Below, piece after piece: positions 42,715 through 52,181 of a stretch of 64,000 bases of DNA. Under the pieces are notes generated by a model. The model was given only the letters and a program-made list of their open reading frames with translations, was not told the DNA's origin and ran no database searches. Positions within the stretch are counted from its first letter, which is position 1; the number at the start of each line of letters is the position of its first letter. Both the position numbers and the translations under genes were made by a program. The stretch is from Chitinispirillales bacterium (GTDB lineage Bacteria > Fibrobacterota > Chitinivibrionia > Chitinivibrionales > Chitinispirillaceae). The stretch is from positions 1 to 64,000 of the forward strand of contig JAIRVB010000035.1 in assembly GCA_031254105.1 (NCBI GenBank), written 5' to 3'.

Positions 42715-44049
42715 CTAAAAAGGAGACATGTTGCGGAGCGCCGCCGCCGCTCCGCGTTTGCCCGCTATTTTGTTCATTCTTTTCATCATTGTTTTCATAG
42801 TATCAAACTGCTTTAGTAATTTATTAATATCCTGTACGGTTGTACCGCTGCCCGAGGCGATTCTTTTTTTACGGCTGCCGTCTATTATCACAGGTTTTTC
42901 CCGCTCCTGCATCGTCATTGAGCAGATAATTGCTTCTATTTTTCCAAGCGCGTTGTTGTCGATATTTGCGTCCTTAATCTGACTGCCCACTCCGGGGATC
43001 ATTGCCAAAAGATCCCCAAGAGGGCCCATTTTTTTTATTTGGCGAAGCTGGTCTAAGAAATCTTGCAGCGTAAAAAGGTTACGCTTTATCTTCTTCTCAA
43101 GCTTCTTGTTCTTTTCATCATCACTGACTTCCTGGGCTCGCTCTACGAGGGAAACGATGTCTCCCATCCCAAGGATTCTTGAAGCCATGCGCTCAGGATG
43201 AAACAGCTCAAGACCATCCGGTTTTTCGCCCACACCGATGAACTGAACCGCTACTCCGGTAACATCAAGAATCGAAAGCGCGGCGCCGCCTCTTGCGTCA
43301 CCATCCATTTTTGTTAAAATAGCGCCTGTGAAACCAACCTCTTTATGAAACTCAGAGGCTACATTTACAGCATCCTGACCTGTCATAGCGTCCGCCACAA
43401 AGAAAATTTCATCCGGTTTGACAGCGGAGCAAATCTCTTTTAGCTCCGACATCATTTCTTTGTCTATGTGCAGACGTCCCGCGGTATCTACAAGAACAAG
43501 CGATGCGTCATCCCGCTGCGCGGCTTCAAGCGCTGCCTTTGCAATCGCGACCGGTTTACCGCCGCGGTCGGAATAAACCGGAATGCCAAGAGCCTTGCCA
43601 AGTGTTTCAAGCTGATCAATAGCCGCGGGCCGGTACATATCGCAGGCGGCCATTAACGGCCTGTGACCCTGCTTGCGGAAATGCAGCGCAAGCTTAGCGC
43701 ATGCTGTAGTCTTACCGGAGCCCTGAAGCCCGCTGAGCACTACAATATTCACCCTGTTAGGATGAAACTTTATCTGCCGGGCGCTGCCGCCCATAAGAGC
43801 GGTGAGCTCATCATGTACTAATTTTACAAACTGCTGTCCGGGAGTAATGCTTTGCAGAACATCGCTGCCCAAAGCTTTCTCCTGCACGGAAGCGGCGAAT
43901 TTCTTAACCACCTTATAGTTGACATCAGCTTCAAGAAGCGCCCGCTTTACATCACGAACAGCTTCCGAAATATTTTCCTCTGTCAGCTTGCCGCGGCCTC
44001 GCAGCTTCTTAAAAATCGAATCAAATCTATTTTGTAGCTCTTCAAACAT
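42715..44049 (-). CDS. ffh: Signal recognition particle protein Ffh
   Basis: A 444-residue SRP GTPase that binds 4.5S RNA and delivers membrane proteins to FtsY. Domain order is N (1-90), G (GLQGSGKTTACAKLA; DTAGRLHID; TKMDGDARGG) and M (about 320-444) with GMGDIVSLVE, IIDGSRKKRIASGSGT and the methionine-rich MKTMMKRMNKIAG. It is slightly short at the C-terminus, ending in AALRNMSPF, but all key parts are there. It heads the rpsP-trmD ribosomal cluster. Confidence 0.97.
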   Translation of the reverse strand: MFEELQNRFDSIFKKLRGRGKLTEENISEAVRDVKRALLEADVNYKVVKKFAASVQEKALGSDVLQSITPGQQFVKLVHDELTALMGGSARQIKFHPNRVNIVVLSGLQGSGKTTACAKLALHFRKQGHRPLMAACDMYRPAAIDQLETLGKALGIPVYSDRGGKPVAIAKAALEAAQRDDASLVLVDTAGRLHIDKEMMSELKEICSAVKPDEIFFVADAMTGQDAVNVASEFHKEVGFTGAILTKMDGDARGGAALSILDVTGVAVQFIGVGEKPDGLELFHPERMASRILGMGDIVSLVERAQEVSDDEKNKKLEKKIKRNLFTLQDFLDQLRQIKKMGPLGDLLAMIPGVGSQIKDANIDNNALGKIEAIICSMTMQEREKPVIIDGSRKKRIASGSGTTVQDINKLLKQFDTMKTMMKRMNKIAGKRGAAAALRNMSPF

Positions 44050-44242
44050 TTTTATTTGTAATCCTCACTGCCGCAATTCGCATATCGCGCCGTGTACTGG
44101 CGAAACGACCCCTGCAACGATATTGCCATCATCAGAATAATTTTGTTAACCCTATATATTATCTTATTGAAAGCAACTTTCCGAATCTTTTGAAATTACT
44201 TTTTGGAGCATGCCTAACACAAGAATTATACTTATTTCGATT

Positions 44243-44701
44243 ATGGATTCATACTATTTCATGGCAGCGGCATATCAGGAAGCTTTAAAGGCATTTGACG
44301 AAGGTGAGGTGCCTGTGGGCGCGGTTATTGAACGAAATGGCCGTATTATTGGCCGTGGCTACAACCGAATTGAAAAATTAGGCGATGCCACAGCCCACGC
44401 CGAGGTCATTGCGATAAGCGCGGCCTCAACCCATCTTGAGGACTGGCGGCTCACCGGATGCACCCTCTATGTAACCTTGGAACCATGCCTCATGTGCTTG
44501 GGCGCGATAATGCAATCCCGCGTAAGCGCCATCGTTTATGGCGCAAAGGATAGCCGTGCGGGAAGTGTGGACAGCTTTTTTTACCGGCAAGAAATTGAGA
44601 GATCTTACCGCACATTTCCTCAGGTGACCTCAGGGATTATGGGAGAGGAGTGCGGTGAGTTACTGAAAGCGTTCTTCAGGGTATTGAGGAATCGTCAGTG
44701 A
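44243..44701 (+). CDS. tadA: tRNA-specific adenosine deaminase TadA
   Basis: A 152-residue zinc deaminase that converts A34 of tRNA-Arg(ACG) to inosine. Zinc and proton-shuttle residues are in AHAEV (His52, Glu54) and PCLMC (Cys82, Cys85). ARAGS-like DSRAGSVDS and ECGELLKAFFRVLRNRQ are also typical. I chose the ATG at 44243 (MDSYYFMAAAYQEAL); an 11-codon extension is possible. The last 97 bases of the gene and its 3' flank recur in degraded form at 46207-46325 on the far side of dinD. Confidence 0.94.
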   Translation: MDSYYFMAAAYQEALKAFDEGEVPVGAVIERNGRIIGRGYNRIEKLGDATAHAEVIAISAASTHLEDWRLTGCTLYVTLEPCLMCLGAIMQSRVSAIVYGAKDSRAGSVDSFFYRQEIERSYRTFPQVTSGIMGEECGELLKAFFRVLRNRQ

Positions 44702-44724
44702 ACGCTAACGCACGCATCTTTTTT

Positions 44725-45000
44725 ACGATTTTGTTGAGGTCAACAAAATCGCAGATTTGTCATGACCACTTGTTTTTCAAATAATAATCGCTGTCTCATG
44801 TTTGCCTCTGCGATTTTGTTGACCTCAACAAAATCGTAAATTTTTCATGATTATTTTTCCAAACAATAATTACTGTTCCATGTTTGCCTCTGTGATTTTG
44901 TTGACCTTAACAAAATCGTAAATTTTTCAAGACTATTTTTTCAAACAATATTTGTTGTTTTATTTTTGTCTCTACGATTTTGTTGACCTCAACAAAATCG
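44725..45000. repeat. Array of four 26-bp palindromes in an 82-85 bp tandem repeat
   Basis: CGATTTTGTTGA-NN-TCAACAAAATCG occurs at 44726-44751, 44811-44836, 44893-44918 and 44975-45000. The arms are perfect 12-mers in copies 1, 2 and 4; copy 3 has two changes. The DNA between them is also related (CATGACCACTTGTTTTTCAA, ATGTTTGCCTCTG), so this is a tandem repeat, not a CRISPR. The same palindrome is part of dinD (45746-45771) and recurs at 46326-46351. The array lies between tadA and the 3' end of dinD, so in the dinD transcript it would form successive hairpins. Confidence 0.9.
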
Positions 45001-45098
45001 TAGATATGTCGTAACTGCCTTGCTTTGCAAACAGTAATCACTGTCCTCCTTGGCCGCTTATAAAAATATCTTAAATCTCTATAAAAACATATGTTAAG

Positions 45099-45959
45099 TT
45101 ACTCATCCAACATCAGTGTCTTCTTTTTGGTTTTGCGTTTTAATTTGGCGAGATGTTGTTTTTCAATTTGCGAAATGCTTTTACCAGGCGTAGCTAAATC
45201 TTCCGGCATTGTTCCGCCTGCGCGTTTGATTGCTGAACGCACTTCGCGTCCGACAGTGTGGTGGACAGAAGTTGCGTCAACTGCGTTGTTTATAGCATCC
45301 CGTTTGAGTTTTTCTTCTGTCTGTGATATACGAAAAAGGTTAGCAATAAGCTCTGTGCTCCCCATAAAGTCAAGAATTTTATCTTTGACAGAAAGACCCT
45401 TTCTTTTATGAATATCATCAACAGCCAATCCTCCGTATAACCCCATATATCCCGCGTTTTGGAAAATGGCGAATTCTTTACTTGTTATAACACCTGCGTC
45501 ACGGGCGGCTTCAGCCAACATCCGGTTCCATTGCTTAATGTCTCCGCGGACAACAAGCCGCCTTGAATCCTCATCAAGGCTATTGAATTTGTCCGCTATC
45601 TCCTGCCGGTACGTCTGAATGGCAATGTACGTTTGCCCTAGCGCTATAATCTCCTTTCGCGGATCACCGTTTTGAACGATGAGATAACAGGCATAGCGCG
45701 AAAGCTCATAATCTTTAACAGACTTTGATGCAGCGCCAGCTTCCACGATTTTGTTTACGTCAACAAAATCGCAATTTACATCGTGACCACTTGTTTCACA
45801 GGCTGTTACCGCCTTATCTATGACCTTCAAAAAATTACGCCATTCTGTATAATCCAATACAGACGCAAGCTCCCGGGCAAGCCAGTATTCACTGCCATCA
45901 GCGCGGATATGCTTGATATCTTCAAAACGCTTATACTCTATGGCTTTTAATTTGCCCAT
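45099..45959 (-). CDS. dinD: DNA damage-inducible protein D-like protein
   Basis: A 286-residue DinD/Bro-N type protein. EYWLARELASVLDYTEWRNF, LSRYACYLIVQNGDPRKEII, ALGQTYIAIQTYRQE and NAGYMGLYGGLAVDDI are the family core. E. coli DinD is LexA-controlled and inhibits RecA strand exchange; the role here is inferred by family. The ATG at 45959 has GGGAG upstream; another ATG lies 15 bases earlier. The segment CDFVDVNKIVEAG, where relatives read DHFADxxKMVxxG, is encoded by a copy of the palindrome found in the downstream array. The gene is bracketed by tadA 3'-end sequence on both sides. Confidence 0.87.
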   Translation of the reverse strand: MGKLKAIEYKRFEDIKHIRADGSEYWLARELASVLDYTEWRNFLKVIDKAVTACETSGHDVNCDFVDVNKIVEAGAASKSVKDYELSRYACYLIVQNGDPRKEIIALGQTYIAIQTYRQEIADKFNSLDEDSRRLVVRGDIKQWNRMLAEAARDAGVITSKEFAIFQNAGYMGLYGGLAVDDIHKRKGLSVKDKILDFMGSTELIANLFRISQTEEKLKRDAINNAVDATSVHHTVGREVRSAIKRAGGTMPEDLATPGKSISQIEKQHLAKLKRKTKKKTLMLDE

Positions 45960-46206
45960 TATCACTGCTCCCATATTTTTGATGTTTTTAACTTAAAAAA
46001 GAATTTTGACTTACGGCTCATTCAGTCCGGTAAATTTCGTAATCTTTGCGGAGAGAGTATTTTGCTGCCGGGAATAATTTCAGTGAAATAAATAACTGGT
46101 GGTACGGTCGTTTTTTAAAGATGTTTTAGTGTTGTATGATAAACTGGGTTGAGTTGTTATCATGTTCATAAAGTAATATTTGCCACAATGTGTGGAGGTG
46201 AAAAAG

Positions 46207-46396
46207 CTACCGCACATTTTTTCGGTGGTATCTGTGATTACGGGAAAGGAATGCGAGGAGTTGCTTAAGGTGTTTTTAAGATGGTGACGAACCACCAGTG
46301 GAAGTGAATGCTGCATCCGTTTTTACGATTTTGTTGACGTCAACAAAATCGTGGAAATGTCATGATTATTGTTATTACAGGCTGTTATTGCTTTAT
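46207..46396 (+). pseudogene. Degraded copy of tadA 3' end joined to a dinD fragment
   Basis: From 46207 to about 46325 the sequence aligns with the tadA 3' end and flank (44605-44725): CTACCGCACATTTTTTCGG and TGCGAGGAGTTGCTTAAGG match TTACCGCACATTTCCTCAG and TGCGGTGAGTTACTGAAAG. Read in two frames it still gives GKECEELLKVFLRW for GEECGELLKAFFRVL. It then enters the palindrome (46326-46351) and about 45 bases that match the interior of dinD (GGCTGTTATTGCTTTAT). By eye, identity to tadA is roughly 70%. Confidence 0.75.
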
Positions 46397-46850
46397 TTAT
46401 TGCAGCGGCAAAAATGGTCGTATTATTGCATTTTATGTCAACAGTGCTATTAAAATCGCAAAACAAAATGTAGCTTTACTTTAAGTATTACCAGACAAAA
46501 AATAAACCTTGATTTCATACATTGACTTCAATATTGAGATAGGACTTTTATCTTCACTGTCCATATTCAATTATATGAATATCCTTTGGCTGAAGCTCCT
46601 GCAATAGGAGACGCTGCAGTATTTTTGATTTGCAATGGGATAGTACCTGAGATACCAAGTTACCCTGTCTAAACTTTAAGTCGAAGTCGCACTTTATTAT
46701 CTAAGTTCTATTAATTCATCCTGCAAGCTATTATTTTCTATAATCTATACTTTTTAACTGTGAATATTAGGATGCGTGTCCCATCATTCCTGCTGTCTGG
46801 TATGATGAACACATGCACAAGCTTAATCATTACAAAAAACAGGGGAAGTT
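46397..46850. other. Intergenic stretch of about 450 bp
   Basis: AT-rich sequence between the degraded tadA/dinD copy and the sugar kinase. I see no gene, repeat or convincing promoter. AGGGGA close to 46842 is the ribosome-binding site of the kinase. Confidence 0.5.
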
Positions 46851-47786
46851 TTGATAGTTTGTACACTTCTTAATCCGGCTATAGATGTTACCTGCCGGGT
46901 AGATGGTTTTGAAGCGGGCGCAACGTTTCTTGATGCCCCTTCACGGGCGGTTCCATCCGGCAAGGGATTAAATGTAGCCCGCGTAGTTGCTACTCTTGGC
47001 GAAAAAACGGCTGTTGCCGGTTTGATTCCCAAAAGTGACCTGCCCCGTTTCAGTGGCTTTATTGATGATCTTGGGATTACACCATTTTTGTATGAGATTC
47101 CCGGAAGCGCACGTGTCAATGTAACGCTGCACGATAAACAGAATGATTGTGTCACACATGTAAACAGCATGGCGGCATCGCTTCCTGTCAGAGTTCAGGA
47201 TGAATTTTTACAGTTTCTTGAAGAGCGCGCCGAGCAGGGTGCCCACTGGTGTTTCAGCGGGAGTGTACCCCCTGGTTTTGATACGGACGTTTATTCTCGT
47301 ATCATAAATATATGCAAAAGCAGAGGCGCTGCAACTCTTCTTGATACAAGAGGCGTAGCGCTTAAAATGGGAGCAAGAGCAAGGCCGCAGATACTCAAGC
47401 CTAATCTGACAGAGCTTCAGGAGTTTTTCGGCGAAGAGATAAAGGGTGTGCGTCATATAGCTCTTTTTGGCAAGCGGTTTATTGACATGGGAATAGACTA
47501 TGTCTTTATTTCACTTGGCGCGGATGGAATGATAGCTATTCACGGAAATGATTGCCTTTTATGTTCGCCGCCGCAAAAAGATATAAAGGTTGTAGACACT
47601 GTCGGCTGCGGCGACGCGCTTGTGGCGGGGGTGTTGGTTGCGCGAAAGAGGAAGTTTTCCTTTACCGAAACATGCCGTTTGGCAATCGCCTGCGGAGTGT
47701 CAAAGAGTATGCATGAGGGACCTGGGATAGTGACTAATGATGAAGTATGGCAAATAATGGAAAATGTAAAAATAACCGCAATATGA
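46851..47786 (+). CDS. PfkB-family sugar kinase, 1-phosphofructokinase-like
   Basis: A 311-residue ribokinase-fold kinase. LNPAIDVTCRVDGFEAGATF at the front and PSGKGLNVARVVATLGEKT (sugar-binding GGKxxN region) match the FruK/LacC/PfkB branch, which phosphorylates fructose-1-P, tagatose-6-P or fructose-6-P. The C-terminal DTVGCGDALVAGVLVA carries the catalytic Asp and anion hole; the usual GAGD reads GCGD. The start is TTG with AGGGGA at good spacing. A UDP-sugar gene follows by 18 bp, so the two may be co-transcribed. No PTS gene is nearby. Confidence 0.88.
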   Translation: MIVCTLLNPAIDVTCRVDGFEAGATFLDAPSRAVPSGKGLNVARVVATLGEKTAVAGLIPKSDLPRFSGFIDDLGITPFLYEIPGSARVNVTLHDKQNDCVTHVNSMAASLPVRVQDEFLQFLEERAEQGAHWCFSGSVPPGFDTDVYSRIINICKSRGAATLLDTRGVALKMGARARPQILKPNLTELQEFFGEEIKGVRHIALFGKRFIDMGIDYVFISLGADGMIAIHGNDCLLCSPPQKDIKVVDTVGCGDALVAGVLVARKRKFSFTETCRLAIACGVSKSMHEGPGIVTNDEVWQIMENVKITAI

Positions 47787-47804
47787 AAGGCTTAGGCTAA
47801 GTAA

Positions 47805-48743
47805 ATGAAAATGAAACGAATTTTAGTTACAGGCGGCGCAGGTTTTTTGGGATCACATTTGTGCGAACGGCTTACAGAGCAGGGGCATGATGTTATCTGT
47901 CTTGACAATTATTTTACAGGCCGCAAGAAAAATGTTGAGCATCTGATAGACAAACGCAACTTTGAGCTAATGCGTCATGATGTGGCTTTTCCGATATATT
48001 TGGAGGTTGACCAGATATATAGTCTCGCCTGTCCGGCTTCACCGATTCACTATCAATATAATGCGGTAAAAACGATAAAAACATCAGTTATGGGGGCGAT
48101 TAATGTGCTTGGACTCGCAAAGCGGGTAAAAGCCCGCGTGTTGCAGGCCTCCACATCGGAAGTTTATGGAGACCCTCAGGAACATCCCCAAAAAGAGACC
48201 TATTGGGGGAATGTAAATCCTATCGGTTTGAGGTCATGTTATGATGAGGGAAAGAGAGTTGCCGAAACCCTGTTTTTCGATTATCACCGTATGAATAATG
48301 TTGACATAAGAGTTATCCGGATATTTAATACCTACGGCCCGCGTATGCACCCTAACGATGGCCGCGTAGTATCAAACTTTATTGTGCAGGCTTTAAGAGG
48401 AAATGATATTACAATCTACGGAGACGGAGAGCAGACCCGTTCTTTCTGTTATGTAGATGACCTTATAGAGGGAATGATGCGGCTTATGAATACGGATAGC
48501 GTTATCGGGCCTGTAAACGTGGGCAACCCGGGAGAATTTACAATTAAGCAATTAGCCGAGCAGGTGATCTATTTTACCGGAAGTAAGTCAAAAATTATTT
48601 ACAAACCGCTGCCTTCAGATGACCCAAGACAGCGCAGGCCGGATATAAGTCTGGCAAAAGAGAAACTTGGCTGGGAGCCGGTTGTACCTCTCAATGAGGG
48701 GTTGATTAAGACGATTGAGTATTTTAGGGATAATTTGGAATAG
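47805..48743 (+). CDS. UDP-glucuronate decarboxylase (UDP-xylose synthase)
   Basis: A 312-residue short-chain dehydrogenase-like enzyme that makes UDP-xylose from UDP-glucuronate for cell-surface glycans. The Rossmann motif is [15 protein letters not shown] and the catalytic pair lies in RSCYDEGKR (YxxxK), with STSEVYGDP before it. [36 protein letters not shown] and [10 protein letters not shown] are typical of UXS. Closely related dTDP-glucose dehydratases lack the last patterns. It lies between the PfkB kinase and leuS. Confidence 0.93.
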   Translation: MKMKRILVTGGAGFLGSHLCERLTEQGHDVICLDNYFTGRKKNVEHLIDKRNFELMRHDVAFPIYLEVDQIYSLACPASPIHYQYNAVKTIKTSVMGAINVLGLAKRVKARVLQASTSEVYGDPQEHPQKETYWGNVNPIGLRSCYDEGKRVAETLFFDYHRMNNVDIRVIRIFNTYGPRMHPNDGRVVSNFIVQALRGNDITIYGDGEQTRSFCYVDDLIEGMMRLMNTDSVIGPVNVGNPGEFTIKQLAEQVIYFTGSKSKIIYKPLPSDDPRQRRPDISLAKEKLGWEPVVPLNEGLIKTIEYFRDNLE

Positions 48744-48769
48744 AAGAACAAATTTCCTGCGGTAGCGAC

Positions 48770-49021
48770 TCTATAACTTTCGGAGGCGGCAAGAAATATT
48801 AATCCGTAAATCTTAATATCGAAAACGGAGCCGGATGAGTTTTTTGTTTGTGTTCGTTTTGTTTGATGCAATATAAACAGCTTATCGCCATCTATGAAAG
48901 GTTTCAAAGTACCCTTTACGAAGTTTTGAGCATAAATCGATGCTTCTTTACGCGTTTTTATGTATTTTTTGTGTTTGGAAACATTGTAGCTTCGCATCGG
49001 CTCAAATAAAATTAACTGCAT
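48770..49021 (-). CDS. Possible small protein (doubtful)
   Basis: On the minus strand a frame from the ATG at 49021 reads like a short basic protein (MQLILFEPMRSYNVSKHKKY, NFVKGTLKPFIDGDKLFILH). It then continues without a stop into the antisense of the UDP-xylose synthase gene, which is not plausible for the second half. There is no ribosome-binding site. It fills a gap of about 280 bp that otherwise shows nothing. Kept only as a doubtful candidate. Confidence 0.2.
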
Positions 49022-49037
49022 TAATTTGGAGGAATTC

Positions 49038-51560
49038 GTGTCCGGTAAATATATACCATCAGAAATAGAACAAAAATGGCAGGCTCGCTGGCAGGAGAAA
49101 AATATCCATAAAATGGAGTTTGATCCATCGAAGCCAAAGTATTATGTGCTTGATATGTTTCCTTACCCCTCCGGTTCCGGCCTTCATGTGGGGCATTGCG
49201 AGGGGTATACGGCTACTGATATTATATACCGGGCTAAACGGATGCAGGGTTACAATGTTTTGCACCCGATGGGGTGGGACGCGTTCGGTTTGCCAGCTGA
49301 AAATTTCGCGATCAAGACAGGCGTCCATCCGCGAGTTACAACTGAGAGAGCTGTAGCCAGTTTTAAACGGCAGATAAATTCTATCGGTTTTGGTTATGAT
49401 TGGAGTCGTGAAATTGATACTACCGATCCTGCTTATTACAAATGGACGCAGTGGATATTTTTGCAGCTTTATAAAAAGGGTCTTGCTTACGAAGGTGTGA
49501 TGCCTATAAACTGGTGTTCATCCTGTAAAACCGGTTTGGCTAATGAAGAGGTTATAGGAGGAAAATGCGAGAGGTGCGGGACTCTTGTCGAACGTAAAGA
49601 CCTCAGGCAGTGGATTCTTAAGATAACAGCGTATGCCGACAGGCTGCTTGAAGATTTAGTTGAGGTCGATTGGCCGGAATCCACACTTACTATGCAGCGT
49701 AACTGGATAGGCCGCTCTGAGGGAGCTGAGGTGGTATTTCGAGTGTCAGGCGGCAGCGCGGATGGTAAGGAGATAAAAGTTTTTACCACAAGACCGGATA
49801 CTCTTTTTGGCGCGACCTATATGGTGCTTTCACCCGAACATCCGCTTGTTTCTGAGATAACCTCACAAGCGCAGATGATCACAGTTAAAAAATATCAGGA
49901 TGCCGCGCGTATGAAAAGTGATCTTGAGCGCGCTGAATTGTCTAAAGAAAAGAGTGGAGTATTCACCGGAGCCTGTGCAATAAATCCTGTTAACAATGAA
50001 CATATTCCGATATGGATTGCTGATTATGTGCTTGCGGGCTACGGTACCGGAGCGATCATGGCGGTTCCGGCTCATGATGATAGAGATTATGAGTTTGCTG
50101 AGAAGTTTAGGCTGCCCATAAAACAGGTTGTAGCTCCCGCTGACGGAAGCAAAATCGCCGCGGGGACAGCTTTTACCGCAAAAGGTACAAGTGTGAATTC
50201 CGGTCTCATTAGCGGCTTTCCTACGGATGAAGCGAAGAAAAAAATTAGCGCTTGGCTTCAGGAGAAGGGGTTCGGAAAAGCAGCTGTAAGTTATAAGTTG
50301 CGGGATTGGATTTTTTCGCGTCAAAGGTATTGGGGTGAGCCTATACCTATTATTCATTGCTCCGCTTGCGGAATTGTACCTGTACCGGAAGAAAGCTTGC
50401 CGGTTACGCTCCCGGAAGTTGATAAATACGAACCATCCGGCACAGGAGAGTCGCCTCTTGCCAATATAGACTCATGGGTCAATACCGAATGCCCGAAATG
50501 CAAGGGGGCGGCAAAGCGGGAGACCAACACAATGCCTCAGTGGGCAGGCTCCTGCTGGTATTATTTGCGTTATCTTGATCCGCATAATGAAAAAGAACCA
50601 TGGAGCAAATTAGCTGAATCTCAGTGGATGAACGTTGACTTATACGTTGGCGGCGCGGAGCATGCGGTGCTCCATCTTTTGTACTCCCGTTTCTGGCATA
50701 AGGTTCTTTATGATTTGGGATATGTTTCCACAAAAGAGCCGTTTAAAAAATTGCGCCATCAGGGTATTGTGCTTTCTTCAACATATACCGACAGCGCCGG
50801 AAAGTATCATGAGTTTTCTGAAGTTGACTTATCGGATAAGGGAGCTTTTCTTAAGGCTACCGGAGAGAAGCTGACAGTTGAAATAGAAAAAATGGCCAAG
50901 TCAAAACTCAACGGCGTAAATCCTGACGAGGTTGTTACAAAGTATGGCGCTGATGTGCTTCGCATTTACGAGATGTTTATGGGAGAGTTTGAACTGCCCA
51001 AGCCGTGGGATCCGCGGGCGATTGAGGGGTGTAACCGGTTCCTGCGTAAGCTCTGCCGTATGGTTGATGACTTTCTTGAGAAAGGCGGAACTGATGGAGA
51101 TCCCAATTGCCGCATTCGTCACAAAACAATAAAAAAAGTAAGTAATGACCTTGAGGCGATGAAGTTCAATACTGCCGTTGCCGCTATGATGGAGTTTATT
51201 AATGAGCTAAGTTCTAAAGGTGCGGCAAAAGAGGATTTAATTGTTTTTGTAAAACTTCTCAGCCCCTATGCTCCCCATTTGTCGGATGAACTTTGGGAGA
51301 AGCTTGGGGGCAGTGGATTTCTTATTGACGCGCCCTGGCCTGTGTGGGATGAAACTATGGTTCAGGATTCGGTGGTCACTGTAGTTGTGCAGGTAAATGG
51401 TAAGCTTCGGGGGGAATTTCAAGCGCCGCGTGACGCAGATCAGGATGCTTTAAAAGCATTGGCCCTTGATCTTGACAAAGTAAAGTCTCATGTCAGCGGT
51501 AAAACTGTGCGCAAAGTTATTGTGATTCAGGGCAAGCTTGTAAACATCGTGGTTGGTTAA
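49038..51560 (+). CDS. leuS: Leucine-tRNA ligase
   Basis: An 840-residue class I synthetase. The HIGH motif is in YPSGSGLHVGHCEGYTA, the zinc-like insert in NWCSSCKTGLANEEV and CERCGTLV, and the editing domain in TTRPDTLFGATYMVLSPEHP and GTGAIMAVPAHDDRDYEFA. The KMSKS loop reads KMAKSKLNGVNP. The C-terminal anticodon and LSI domains follow. I chose the GTG at 49038 with GGAGG just before; a TTG 12 bases earlier overlaps that site. tRNA-Leu(UAG) is one substrate present in this window. Confidence 0.96.
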   Translation: MSGKYIPSEIEQKWQARWQEKNIHKMEFDPSKPKYYVLDMFPYPSGSGLHVGHCEGYTATDIIYRAKRMQGYNVLHPMGWDAFGLPAENFAIKTGVHPRVTTERAVASFKRQINSIGFGYDWSREIDTTDPAYYKWTQWIFLQLYKKGLAYEGVMPINWCSSCKTGLANEEVIGGKCERCGTLVERKDLRQWILKITAYADRLLEDLVEVDWPESTLTMQRNWIGRSEGAEVVFRVSGGSADGKEIKVFTTRPDTLFGATYMVLSPEHPLVSEITSQAQMITVKKYQDAARMKSDLERAELSKEKSGVFTGACAINPVNNEHIPIWIADYVLAGYGTGAIMAVPAHDDRDYEFAEKFRLPIKQVVAPADGSKIAAGTAFTAKGTSVNSGLISGFPTDEAKKKISAWLQEKGFGKAAVSYKLRDWIFSRQRYWGEPIPIIHCSACGIVPVPEESLPVTLPEVDKYEPSGTGESPLANIDSWVNTECPKCKGAAKRETNTMPQWAGSCWYYLRYLDPHNEKEPWSKLAESQWMNVDLYVGGAEHAVLHLLYSRFWHKVLYDLGYVSTKEPFKKLRHQGIVLSSTYTDSAGKYHEFSEVDLSDKGAFLKATGEKLTVEIEKMAKSKLNGVNPDEVVTKYGADVLRIYEMFMGEFELPKPWDPRAIEGCNRFLRKLCRMVDDFLEKGGTDGDPNCRIRHKTIKKVSNDLEAMKFNTAVAAMMEFINELSSKGAAKEDLIVFVKLLSPYAPHLSDELWEKLGGSGFLIDAPWPVWDETMVQDSVVTVVVQVNGKLRGEFQAPRDADQDALKALALDLDKVKSHVSGKTVRKVIVIQGKLVNIVVG

Positions 51561-51572
51561 TACAGGTTGATA

Positions 51573-52181
51573 ATGATGACAAGAGAAATTATTATCGCTA
51601 CCGGCAATAAAGGTAAAATGAAGGAATTCAGAGAGCTGCTCTCAGGTATTAATGTGTCTTTGAGCAGTTTAACCGACCACTGGGATCCAATGCCTGAAAT
51701 AGAGGAAAATGGTTCTACTTTTTACGAAAACGCAAGAATAAAAGCGGACTGGGTATTTGAGCGCAGCGGCGGAGTTTGGGCGTTGGCCGATGATTCCGGG
51801 CTTGAGGTTGACGCGCTTGGCGGTGCTCCGGGCGTGTTAAGCGCTCGCTTTAGCGGCCGCGGCGCTACTTCAGACAGCAATAATAAAAAACTTGTTGACT
51901 CGCTTCACGGCGTACCGGATAATCTTAGAAGCGCGCGCTTTAAATGCGTATTGGTGCTCAAAACCGCACCTGATACTTATCTGAGCGCGGAGGGCTGCTG
52001 CGAAGGCAGAATCATAAGTGAGGCTCATGGAACAAAAGGTTTTGGGTATGATCCCCTGTTTGTTCCTGAGGGTTTCGATTTAACTTTCGGTCAGATCTCT
52101 TCAGAAGAGAAACACCGTATCAGTCATAGAGGAGCGGCTATCGCCGCTCTCTACGGGAAGTTGCATGAACTTATCAACTAA
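51573..52181 (+). CDS. rdgB: XTP/dITP pyrophosphatase (Ham1/RdgB)
   Basis: A 202-residue house-cleaning enzyme that removes ITP and XTP from the nucleotide pool. IIIATGNKGKMKEFRELL at the front, WALADDSGLEVDALGGAPGV and the EAHGTKGFGYDPLFVPEGFD segment are canonical, as is KHRISHRGAA. An in-frame TTG at 51567 precedes two ATG codons; I use the first ATG (51573). Its stop lies 17 bases inside the next gene, so the two are coupled. Confidence 0.94.
   Translation: MMTREIIIATGNKGKMKEFRELLSGINVSLSSLTDHWDPMPEIEENGSTFYENARIKADWVFERSGGVWALADDSGLEVDALGGAPGVLSARFSGRGATSDSNNKKLVDSLHGVPDNLRSARFKCVLVLKTAPDTYLSAEGCCEGRIISEAHGTKGFGYDPLFVPEGFDLTFGQISSEEKHRISHRGAAIAALYGKLHELIN

Noticed and set aside
44725-45000. 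CRISPR-like spacing of a 26-bp repeat
   Set aside because: The repeats are near-perfect full palindromes, the intervals are similar to each other, and no cas gene is present. It is a tandem repeat.
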